Positions 34,918 through 42,918 of a stretch of 64,000 nt of DNA are shown here, piece by piece. Numbering within the stretch: position 1 is the first letter of the stretch; the number at the start of each line of letters is the position of its first letter. The position numbers and the translations under genes are program-made. Location of the stretch: the NCBI GenBank assembly GCA_964611145.1, contig CAZSYM010000002.1, positions 1-64,000 on the forward strand, written 5' to 3'. Under the pieces are notes generated by a model, which was given only the letters and a program-made list of their open reading frames with translations, did no database searches and was not told the DNA's origin. Source of the stretch: WFQV01 sp964611145 (lineage in GTDB: Bacteria > Bacteroidota > Ignavibacteria > Ignavibacteriales > Melioribacteraceae).

Positions 34918-36391
34918 TTTCCAATTCCATTAAATATTTCGTTGCCACTTCCTTATCCGAAAAATGTTTTTTTACTCCCTTAATTTCTTGCGTAGTTTCA
35001 TGTCCCTTTCCCGCGATAAGCACAACCGATTCGTCTTCGGAATTCAGAATTGCCCAACGAATAGCTTGTTCGCGGTCTTCTATCACCTTATGATTTTCAC
35101 CGCTCATTCCGCTTTCAATTTCTTTAATTATTTCCAGCGGTTCCTCGCTACGGGGATTATCGGAAGTGATAATTACAAAGGAGCTGTAGCGTTCCGCAAT
35201 GGCGCCCATTACGGGGCGCTTGGATTTATCCCTATCTCCCCCGCAACCGAAAACAGTATAAAGGGGAAAATCATCTCCGACTATATGCCGAACGGAAAGG
35301 AGTGTTTGCTCCAGACTATCCGCGGTATGGGCATAATCGACAATCACTTTCTTTTTCCCGAAAGAGACCAATTCAAAACGACCTGGGACCTGGGGAGTTT
35401 CTTCAACGGCTTTGGCAATAACATCCGAGGGGATACCCAACAAATCCGCCGTTGCAACGGCAGCGGTAGCATTGTAAGCATTAAACTTGCCGATTAACTT
35501 CGTGTGCAAATTCAATTCCTTTCCGCGCATCTTCAACGTCCAAGAAGTTCCGTCCAAATCAAATTCAATTTTTTCCATTCTATAATCGGCTTCGTCGTCC
35601 GTCCCATAGGAAAACCTTTCAGCCACACTTCCTTTCAAAACTTCTTCCGCATGTTCGTCGTCGGAATTAAAAACTATTTTCCCTTTTTCGTCCATTTGTA
35701 AAAAGAACTTTCTTTTCGCTTCCAGGTATTTCTCGAAAGTAAGATGAAAATCCAAATGGTCTGAAGTTATATTTGTAAAAATCCCTATATCGAAATCGAG
35801 CTCGTCAACCCGGTTAAGCTCCAATGAATGGGAGGAGACCTCCATAACGGCGGTTTTGCAATTTTGCTCTATCATCAAAGCAAGGAGTTCGTTAATTTCA
35901 TTTGCCTCCGGTGTGGTCAGACGAGAGGGATATTCCTTGTCGCAAATATAATTTCGGTTTGTTCCAATCAGTCCGTTGGAAATACCGGCAGCGAGCAAAA
36001 TCTGACGCAGAAAGTAAGTCGTGGTCGTTTTCCCCTTAGTTCCCGTAACTCCTATGAGTCTCATTTTTTTCGAAGGGGCACCATAAACAATGGACGAGAG
36101 TTTGGGAAGAACTTTTCTTGTATTTTCAACAAGAATTTTAACCACATTATTCCGCGTGAAAATTTCGTCGGGCACTTGTGAATCATCTTGCAAAACAACG
36201 GCAACCGCACCGGCGGAAATAGCATCGGGAATAAAACGATGCCCGTCCGTTTTGAAACCTTTTATAGCTACGAAAACCGTTTTATCCCCCACCTTACGCG
36301 AGTCAATTTCAACGCGTTCCACTTCCTTTTCTTCCGCATTTCCCAACACATGAATCACGTTCAAGGAATCGAGAACTTCCGCCAAATTCAT
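34907..36391 (-). CDS. murE: UDP-N-acetylmuramoyl-tripeptide synthetase (meso-DAP type)
   Basis: Adds the third stem-peptide residue. The ATP loop is GVTGTKGKTTTTYFL, then SSHSLELNRV, TNITSDHLDFH and VDYAHTADSLEQTL. The DNPRSEEP motif near residue 430 is the specificity loop of meso-diaminopimelate enzymes, so Gram-negative type peptidoglycan is expected. The ATG at 36391, overlapping ftsI as ATGA and with GGAGG upstream, is preferred to an ATG five codons earlier that would include the Shine-Dalgarno itself (494 residues). Confidence 0.96.
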   Translation of the reverse strand: MNLAEVLDSLNVIHVLGNAEEKEVERVEIDSRKVGDKTVFVAIKGFKTDGHRFIPDAISAGAVAVVLQDDSQVPDEIFTRNNVVKILVENTRKVLPKLSSIVYGAPSKKMRLIGVTGTKGKTTTTYFLRQILLAAGISNGLIGTNRNYICDKEYPSRLTTPEANEINELLALMIEQNCKTAVMEVSSHSLELNRVDELDFDIGIFTNITSDHLDFHLTFEKYLEAKRKFFLQMDEKGKIVFNSDDEHAEEVLKGSVAERFSYGTDDEADYRMEKIEFDLDGTSWTLKMRGKELNLHTKLIGKFNAYNATAAVATADLLGIPSDVIAKAVEETPQVPGRFELVSFGKKKVIVDYAHTADSLEQTLLSVRHIVGDDFPLYTVFGCGGDRDKSKRPVMGAIAERYSSFVIITSDNPRSEEPLEIIKEIESGMSGENHKVIEDREQAIRWAILNSEDESVVLIAGKGHETTQEIKGVKKHFSDKEVATKYLMELENAH

Positions 36392-38385
36392 CTTGTTCCT
36401 CCGCATTTTAAGATTAATTTTTGTCCCCGCCTGATTCTGCTACCGGGAGGAATACTTTGCCAGATTACCTTTCCCCTTCCCACGATTTTCAGTTTAAGTC
36501 CCGTGCCCGAGACTTTCGAAATGGCTCTGCGCAGCGCGACACCGAAAAGATTCGGCATTCTGTCTTTTCTTTCATTCAAAACAGGGAATTTACCTTCCGC
36601 GGTAGGATTTGCAGGATCCGCCGCGACAAAATCGGTAGTATTTATCGCTTCCGCTATTGCCTTGGTAATCTTAACTTTACTTTTTTTCTTGCGATGAATT
36701 TCTTCTTTAAACTCGCTTAGCGACAAATCCGCCTTAATGATTCTTTCCGCAATATTTCGGAAAATAGGAGCCGCCACCTGTCCGCCGTATCTACCTTTAA
36801 GGGGCGAATCCACCAAAACATAAACCAAATACTTAGGCGCTGCAGCGGGAAAGAAACCCACAAAAGAAGAATTGTAATAGCGGGAAGAATAAGAATTGTT
36901 AATAAGCTTTTGCGAGGTGCCCGTTTTACCGCCCACACGCATGTCGGATAATTGCGCTTTAACACCGGTGCCGTTTTCCACAACTCCGACCATCAACTTT
37001 CGCATTTCATCCGATATTTCTTTTGAAATCACTTGCCTTATTTTCATAGGCTGAAAAACCTTAATTTCCTTTCCGTTTTCGTCCTTTACAGCTTCCACAA
37101 TCTCCGGCTTATAAAGATTTCCGCCATTTATCAAAGCGGCATAAGCCATAGCAAGTTGTATAGGCGTAACGGAAATTTCATAGCCGTGCGCCATAAAAGC
37201 CTTGGAAATAGGAGTGAATCTTTCGGGCTTTTTTAATTTTCCCGGCGCTTCTCCGGGCATTTCTATTCCCGTGCGGTTACCGAATCCAAAATCTCTCAAA
37301 TATTTATAAAACAAATTTTTGGAAATGCGCTCACTCAATTTCACAACACCTATATTGCTGGAATGCTCCAAAATTTCTTTAACCGTTAAACGTTTAAAGG
37401 GGTGCGTATCCCGTATAATGGCTCTTCTGAACAAGCGATACTTGCCGTTTTCGGTATTTATCATTTCATTTTCTCGCGCCAATTTTTCTTGGAAAAGCAT
37501 TGCGAGAAAAATCGACTTCATCGTTGAACCGGGCTCGTAGGTATCGGTAACGGCTCTATTTCGCCGAGCCTCGTCGTCGTAACGATTGTAATTGGCAGGG
37601 TCATAATTCGGTAAATCCGCCAAGGCAAGTATTTTACCGTCACTCGGGTCAAGGATAATTCCCACCGCCGCTTTTCCCTCATAACGGCGGAGCCCTTTAA
37701 GCAATTCGCTTTCCAAAATCTGCTGAATTTCTTTATCTATGGTAAGAACAACATTAAAACCGTTTTGTGGCTGAATCGAATGGGCTTGGTCTACGGAAAC
37801 TATTCTGCCCGCCACGTCTCTTTCTATGACCATTTTGCCATCTTTCCCGGCGAGATAAACATCGAATTCTTTTTCCACGCCCGCTTTTCCGTGCAAATTT
37901 CTATCCACAAATCCTATAACATGCGCCGCCAAACTTCCGTAAGGATATACACGCGTGTAATCTTCCTCGTAATAAAGTCTGTCGACAATAAAATTACTTA
38001 ATTTAAGCGCAAAATCTCTTGGCACTTTGCGTTCCAAGCACACTCGCCTGACGGGAGATTCCAGCAAATTCAAGTAATAATCGACATCTTTACCGAATAC
38101 TTTGGAAAATTTTTCCGCTATAACCGTATCCGAAACCTGTGCTTTACTCATTCTGTTATCGACATAAAAAGAAACATCGTTGCGCGTGTATGCCAACAGA
38201 TTATTCCGTCTGTCGTAAATGGCACCGCGCTCGGCTTTTACTCTCTCGTTTTTGAACTGCTGTCTTAAAGCAAAATATTTGAATCTCTCGTGATTTTTAA
38301 TTTGAATATTATAAAGCCTAAGCACGAGCGCAAAAAACGCAAGCACAGACAAGAAAAAAATCAATATGGCTCTTGCCTTATTCAT
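36388..38385 (-). CDS. ftsI: Septal transpeptidase FtsI (class B PBP) with C-terminal PASTA domain
   Basis: A 665-residue penicillin-binding protein. One membrane anchor (about 7-25), a dimerisation domain beginning ERGAIYDRRNNLLAY, and a transpeptidase domain with active-site Ser near residue 287 (GSTMKS), SSN and KTGTSQ. A single PASTA domain at about 600-665 (MPNLFGVALRRAISKVSGTG) binds peptidoglycan; PASTA is standard in SpoVD/PBP2X of Firmicutes and also seen in the FCB group. It overlaps ftsL by 8 bases. Confidence 0.95.
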   Translation of the reverse strand: MNKARAILIFFLSVLAFFALVLRLYNIQIKNHERFKYFALRQQFKNERVKAERGAIYDRRNNLLAYTRNDVSFYVDNRMSKAQVSDTVIAEKFSKVFGKDVDYYLNLLESPVRRVCLERKVPRDFALKLSNFIVDRLYYEEDYTRVYPYGSLAAHVIGFVDRNLHGKAGVEKEFDVYLAGKDGKMVIERDVAGRIVSVDQAHSIQPQNGFNVVLTIDKEIQQILESELLKGLRRYEGKAAVGIILDPSDGKILALADLPNYDPANYNRYDDEARRNRAVTDTYEPGSTMKSIFLAMLFQEKLARENEMINTENGKYRLFRRAIIRDTHPFKRLTVKEILEHSSNIGVVKLSERISKNLFYKYLRDFGFGNRTGIEMPGEAPGKLKKPERFTPISKAFMAHGYEISVTPIQLAMAYAALINGGNLYKPEIVEAVKDENGKEIKVFQPMKIRQVISKEISDEMRKLMVGVVENGTGVKAQLSDMRVGGKTGTSQKLINNSYSSRYYNSSFVGFFPAAAPKYLVYVLVDSPLKGRYGGQVAAPIFRNIAERIIKADLSLSEFKEEIHRKKKSKVKITKAIAEAINTTDFVAADPANPTAEGKFPVLNERKDRMPNLFGVALRRAISKVSGTGLKLKIVGRGKVIWQSIPPGSRIRRGQKLILKCGGTR

Positions 38386-38698
38386 ATTTCGAATTGACCA
38401 ATTTTTCCAGTCTTTTTATTCTGTTCTCGTTCACAAAAATTTTTTCAAAAGGCTTGGGCGAACGAACAAGCCCAAGTTTTTCGGCGCGTTTCACGATATT
38501 TTCTTCCGAAGACAATTTCTGAAGCTCCACAAGTTTCGACGCAAGCACGTCCTGTTCCCTTGCCAATTTGGCGTTCAGAATTTCCGCTTTCTTCCCCAGC
38601 TCTCGGATTTTAGCCGTAAACCATAATTGAAGAAATAATACGGTCAAGACAACAACAATCGCATAAACAAATTTTTTAACAGTTGAATTCTTTTTCAT
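38378..38698 (-). CDS. ftsL: FtsL-like cell division protein
   Basis: A 106-residue bitopic protein with a basic N-terminus, one membrane helix (about 8-28) and a coiled coil to about 75, then a conserved-looking AEKLGLVRSPKPFEKIFV segment. FtsL is poorly conserved; the assignment rests on topology and the position between rsmH and ftsI. It overlaps rsmH as ATGA and ftsI by 8 bases. Confidence 0.85.
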   Translation of the reverse strand: MKKNSTVKKFVYAIVVVLTVLFLQLWFTAKIRELGKKAEILNAKLAREQDVLASKLVELQKLSSEENIVKRAEKLGLVRSPKPFEKIFVNENRIKRLEKLVNSKYE

Positions 38699-39615
38699 TT
38701 TCTCTCCGCGGCTCTTAATTTGGCGCTTCTGGCTCTGAAATTACTTTCTATTTCCTCCTCGGAAGGAATCAACGGCTTTTTCGTAAGTATTTTAAGTCGG
38801 GATTCCTTATCGCAAACGCAAACTGGAGCCTCCGGAGGGCAAACGCAATCCAAAGCTTCATACTTAAAGGCTTCCTTTACAATTCTATCTTCCAAAGAAT
38901 GATAAGAAATCACCACAATTCTGCCTCCCGGTTTCAGCAAATCCACCGCATCAACAAGAAATTTTTTCAACTCCTCCAGTTCATTATTAACTTCAATTCG
39001 TAAAGCCTGAAACACACGGGAAAGAGATTTCGCAAGGAAACGAGGGGGAATTATTCGCTCCACGACTTCCACAAGTTGAGAAGTGTTTTCGAACTTTTCC
39101 CTTTTTCTTTTTTCCACTATTGCGCGTGCAATCTTGCGGGAAGCCTTTTCCTCTCCGAATTTATAAAGTATATCCGCAATTTTTCTTTCCTCGTAAGTGT
39201 TCAACACCTCCGCGGCGGTAAGGGAAGAAGCTTTATCCATTCGCAAATCCAAAGGGGCATCCTGACGATAGGTAAATCCCTCACGGGGATTATCGAGCTG
39301 ATACGAAGAAACCCCGAGATCTGCAAGAATGCCGTCAAACTTGTCAATGAACTCGATTTTTGCGATGGTCTTTATTTCCGTAAAAGAAGCTTTGTAAGGA
39401 ACAAAGCGAAAATCCTCGGAAAATTTTTTCTTGGCAAACTTAAAAGCTTCGTCATCTTTATCCGTTGCAATAAGTTTTCCTTTTGCGCTCAATCTTTTAA
39501 GAATTTCTTCCGAATGACCACCGAACCCCAGAGTTGCGTCGAAATAAGTTCCTGCTACATCGGTAATTAAAAAATCGACCGATTCCTTCAAAAAAACCGG
39601 TTTATGAAACATCAT
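38695..39615 (-). CDS. rsmH: 16S rRNA (cytosine1402-N4)-methyltransferase
   Basis: Methylates C1402 in the ribosomal P site. HKPVFLKESVDFL, the SAM motif FDATLGFGGHSEEILKRL, DGILADLGVSSYQLDNPREGFTY and GGRIVVISYHSLEDRIVK are diagnostic. Length 306 is normal. Either of two adjacent ATGs (39615, 39612) may be used; both overlap the mraZ end. Confidence 0.97.
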   Translation of the reverse strand: MMFHKPVFLKESVDFLITDVAGTYFDATLGFGGHSEEILKRLSAKGKLIATDKDDEAFKFAKKKFSEDFRFVPYKASFTEIKTIAKIEFIDKFDGILADLGVSSYQLDNPREGFTYRQDAPLDLRMDKASSLTAAEVLNTYEERKIADILYKFGEEKASRKIARAIVEKRKREKFENTSQLVEVVERIIPPRFLAKSLSRVFQALRIEVNNELEELKKFLVDAVDLLKPGGRIVVISYHSLEDRIVKEAFKYEALDCVCPPEAPVCVCDKESRLKILTKKPLIPSEEEIESNFRARSAKLRAAERK

Positions 39616-40060
39616 TTTTCTGAGCGTTCATCACTTCGTTGGCGATTTGCTCATACATAGCTTCGTTTTCGCTAATGTATTGCTCGTAAATCTCAGGATT
39701 CCACAGCTCTATTTTCCTAATCGCTCCAAGAATCAAAACTTCGTTTTCGATACCGGCATATTCTATCAAAGTCTTGGGAATTAAAAGTCGGGATTGCGAA
39801 TCTAAAGAAACCACCGCCGATTTCGTAACGAGCAGACGAATAAACGTATCGGCTTTCGAGTTAAAATTATCCAATTTTTCAACGCGCTTAAGCACAAGCT
39901 CGTTCCACAAATCCAAGGGGTAAACGTCAATACACTTAACCAATCCGCGCACCATTACGAAGGTTTCGTTAGCCTCCGGCGAGACAGCCTTGCGAAGTTT
40001 TGCCGGTATGGCAACTCTTCCCTTGGAATCCATCGAATATTTAAAACTTCCTAATAGCAT
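39602..40060 (-). CDS. mraZ: Transcriptional regulator MraZ
   Basis: A 152-residue protein with two SpoVT/AbrB-like repeats: SMDSKGRVAIPAKLRKAV (about 9-26) and SLDSQSRLLIPKTLIEYAG (about 90-108). MraZ forms a ring oligomer that binds the mra promoter and usually represses the dcw cluster it heads. The 10-base-spaced GTGG repeats just upstream (40077-40104) are its likely operator. First gene of the cluster. Confidence 0.96.
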   Translation of the reverse strand: MLLGSFKYSMDSKGRVAIPAKLRKAVSPEANETFVMVRGLVKCIDVYPLDLWNELVLKRVEKLDNFNSKADTFIRLLVTKSAVVSLDSQSRLLIPKTLIEYAGIENEVLILGAIRKIELWNPEIYEQYISENEAMYEQIANEVMNAQKNDVS

Positions 40061-40076
40061 TTATCTTGTAATTTTT

Positions 40077-40104
40077 CTCCACAATTCCACACAATTCCCC
40101 ACAC
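40077..40104 (-). promoter_or_regulatory. Predicted MraZ-binding repeats
   Basis: Read on the minus strand, GTGGGG, GTGTGG and GTGGAG occur three times at exact 10-base intervals, separated by AATT. Known MraZ operators are direct repeats of TGGGN or GTGGG spaced by five bases just upstream of mraZ. They lie 17-44 bases before the mraZ ATG, downstream of the predicted promoter, as expected for repression. Confidence 0.75.
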
Positions 40105-40110
40105 GGATAG

Positions 40111-40141
40111 CAAAATAATACATTTTTCCCCCTAAAGTCAA
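40111..40141 (-). promoter_or_regulatory. Candidate mraZ promoter
   Basis: Minus strand TTGACT (40141-40136) and TATTAT (40120-40115) are spaced by 15 bases. The alternative reading TTG-N20-TTATTTTG is one mismatch from the Bacteroidota -7 TAnnTTTG. Either way the start would lie just before the MraZ repeats. Confidence 0.45.
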
Positions 40142-40409
40142 GTTTCAAAGAAAAAAAATTTCTCCTTATTAAAAAGTTAACTTTAAGAAAAAAGCACTAA
40201 CTTATTTGATTTAATTAAATAAAGAGTTTTCTTTGAAGAGATAAAACAAATTAACAGATTCAACCTCTTAAGAAAAAATTCGAAACTTGAAAACGCATCA
40301 GAGAAGCAAATAAAAATGTATTACAGCTTGAAACTAAAAAAATAATCCCTTATGTTAATATTTTTAGTTCTAAAATATCTTCCTGCTATTCAACATGTAC
40401 AGGTTTTAA
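40142..40409 (+). other. AT-rich divergent region between mraZ and the histidine kinase gene
   Basis: About 270 very AT-rich bases without a credible open frame or hairpin terminator. The only signals seen are TTGAAA (40328-40333) and TATGTT (40351-40356), 17 bases apart and 54 bases before the kinase ATG, a possible sigma70-like promoter reading plus. Nothing else recognised. Confidence 0.3.
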
Positions 40410-42863
40410 ATGAAATTTGTTTTTTCTGTCAATTTAATTGCCAACGAACTCGAAAAAGGAGACAAATACTTTTATAACCTCACAAACTTTCCAAAAGATA
40501 TTCCTTTACCTATATACCGAATTTTCCCAATGGGAAGTTTTGTTTCATATTTGTTAAATAAATTTGGGGAAAATGTCGAATCGTTCCGCTTCTACACCTA
40601 TCTGAACAACTCACTTCAACAAAGAATACGCATTAGTGGTTTTGCCAGCTTAACCACCAAAGGCTATAAATTTGTATGCGAAACGGAAGGCATTCCCGAA
40701 GCAACAATAGTCGAGGCCGAAAAACATACGAGCATTGCGAGGCTAATTAATACAGCGGCAAGTGAGTTTCTTAGGAACCCAGATTGGGAAAAAGTTTTAG
40801 AAAACACTTTCAGAATGTTTGGTAAGAATCTTGGATTTTCCCGCATTTGCCTTTATAAGAATCATACGCGTAGTAATTATGCTTATTTGCTGCTTGAATG
40901 GACAAAGTCAGGGAAAGAAGCAATACTTTCGAAAGGGAAAGAAACCATCCCGTTCGACGAAAACGGCTTAGAAAGGTGGCATAGAAACCTGGCAGAAGGG
41001 AAAGCGATATTCGAAAATTTCGACGAATTATTGGGGACAGAAAAACAAATCCTAATTCACCATAAAGCAAAATCCCTAATGGCATTGCCCGTTTTCACCG
41101 AAACCCTTTTCTGGGGATTCTTGCTTTTTGAGACTAAAACCCCAAAACCGTATTCCAGTGACGAAATCTCTATTTTGGAATCTTTTGCTTCTATTTTAGG
41201 AATCGCTATAAAAAGCCGCGCCTCCTTAAAAAAACTTGTTGAAACCGAAAAAAAACTTTCCCTTATTACTCAAACGACGTCGGCAGTGCTCTACAGCAAG
41301 AAATTCGGGAAAAAACGCTATGAATATATCTCCGAATCCATTCTCAATTTAACCGGTTATACAAAAGAAGAATTGGAGAAAATCGGGTTTAAAAATCTGG
41401 TACTCGACGTTTCAAAAGAAAGATTTCATGCATTCAACGGAAGTTCACTTAAAAGTAACGACGAAGGAACAGAAACGGATTATTTAATAAGAACGAAAGA
41501 CGGAAAGGAAAAATGGATTTCTGACCAAAGATTTGAATGGCGCAACGAACAAGGTAAGCTAATAGGAGAAACCGGCATTTTGCGTGACATATCTAAGAGA
41601 AAAAAGTTCGAATTCGAACTGGAAAAAACAAATAAAATACTAAACTCCGTAGTTAATTTCGCCGAAGCCTTGCTAAATGAACTTAACCTCGAACGAAACA
41701 TATCTTTGATGATAGAATCTCTCGCCCATGCTACCAACGTCAGTAGAATCTCGATTTACGCAAAAGCGGAGAAATCAAACGAATTAGTTTTGAAATCCGA
41801 ATGGGTTAGGCAAAACATAATGCCCCTGAGTAAATTTGAAGATATGGTTAAAATTCCTCTGGCGGAAGGCACTTACTCCGCTTTGGAAACGGTCAAAAAC
41901 CAAAAAGCTCCATTTTATTTCACACTTTCATCTCTCGCTAAAAAAGAACAAAAAAAACTGGCAAAAACAAAGATCAAATCTTTTCTTCTTATTCCAATTT
42001 TTATTCGCAATAATTTTCACGGTATTATCGAGTTTGACGATTGCGAAAAAGAAAGAGAATGGTCGGAGGCTGAAGTGGAAGCACTGAACATCGCGGCAAA
42101 ATTGATAGGGGCTTCCATCAAAATGCAAAATTTTATTACCGAATTGAAAACTGCAAAGGAGGAAGCTCAAAAATCGGATAAATTTAAATCGGAATTCATT
42201 AACTTAGTTTCCCACGAGATAAGAACTCCACTAAACAATATACTTTCTTTTTCAGGATTGCTCGAAGAAGAAATCATAAAAAAAGGGATAGGGGATTACG
42301 ATTTGTTTTTCCAAGGAATAAAACACGGACAAAAAAGACTTAAAAGAACCATTGATTCATTTATTCGAGCAGCCGAACTACAAGCGAATGCTTACAAACC
42401 TTCTCCTACAATAATTAATCTAAATAAGGACATCTTTGCCCCATTAAAAAATCTTTACGAATCAGAGGCAATTAAGAAAAACATAAATTTTAAAATTTCA
42501 CCATGCTCGTTAGATGAGGATATAACTACCGACAAAGAAGCCTTTCTAGAAATATTAGAGCATTTGATTGATAATGCAATTAAATATACCGTCAAAGGAG
42601 AGGTGATAATTAGATGTAGGAAGGAAAAAGAATATTTAACGATAGAAGTAAAAGATACAGGAATCGGAATAGCCAAGAAATATCAACCTAATATTTTTAA
42701 CCTGTTTACCCAAGAATCTTCCGGTTACACGAGGCGATTTGATGGAAACGGTTTGGGATTGTTCATCGCCAAAGGCTATGCCGATATTTTAGGGATAGAA
42801 CTTTTCTTCGAAAGTAAGAAAAACATAGGCACAACCTTTTTCATAAAATTTCCTCTGTCTTAA
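40410..42863 (+). CDS. Soluble sensor histidine kinase (GAF-PAS-GAF-HisKA-HATPase)
   Basis: An 817-residue cytoplasmic kinase with no membrane helix. After a divergent N-terminal region come a GAF domain (about 115-280), a PAS domain (about 285-400, KKRYEYISESILNLTGYTKEELEKIGF), a second GAF (about 410-575), a HisKA domain with phospho-acceptor His602 in VSHEIRTPLNNIL, and a catalytic domain with N box (LIDNAIKYT), G1 (KDTGIGIA) and G2 (GNGLGL, from Gly779). All motifs are intact. No receiver gene is adjacent, so it is an orphan. It converges on the large receptor kinase with 55 bases between. Confidence 0.92.
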   Translation: MKFVFSVNLIANELEKGDKYFYNLTNFPKDIPLPIYRIFPMGSFVSYLLNKFGENVESFRFYTYLNNSLQQRIRISGFASLTTKGYKFVCETEGIPEATIVEAEKHTSIARLINTAASEFLRNPDWEKVLENTFRMFGKNLGFSRICLYKNHTRSNYAYLLLEWTKSGKEAILSKGKETIPFDENGLERWHRNLAEGKAIFENFDELLGTEKQILIHHKAKSLMALPVFTETLFWGFLLFETKTPKPYSSDEISILESFASILGIAIKSRASLKKLVETEKKLSLITQTTSAVLYSKKFGKKRYEYISESILNLTGYTKEELEKIGFKNLVLDVSKERFHAFNGSSLKSNDEGTETDYLIRTKDGKEKWISDQRFEWRNEQGKLIGETGILRDISKRKKFEFELEKTNKILNSVVNFAEALLNELNLERNISLMIESLAHATNVSRISIYAKAEKSNELVLKSEWVRQNIMPLSKFEDMVKIPLAEGTYSALETVKNQKAPFYFTLSSLAKKEQKKLAKTKIKSFLLIPIFIRNNFHGIIEFDDCEKEREWSEAEVEALNIAAKLIGASIKMQNFITELKTAKEEAQKSDKFKSEFINLVSHEIRTPLNNILSFSGLLEEEIIKKGIGDYDLFFQGIKHGQKRLKRTIDSFIRAAELQANAYKPSPTIINLNKDIFAPLKNLYESEAIKKNINFKISPCSLDEDITTDKEAFLEILEHLIDNAIKYTVKGEVIIRCRKEKEYLTIEVKDTGIGIAKKYQPNIFNLFTQESSGYTRRFDGNGLGLFIAKGYADILGIELFFESKKNIGTTFFIKFPLS

Positions 42864-42918
42864 GTACTTTTCTTTTACACAATTCACACAAGGGAGTGCT
42901 TTCAAATAGGATACAAAA

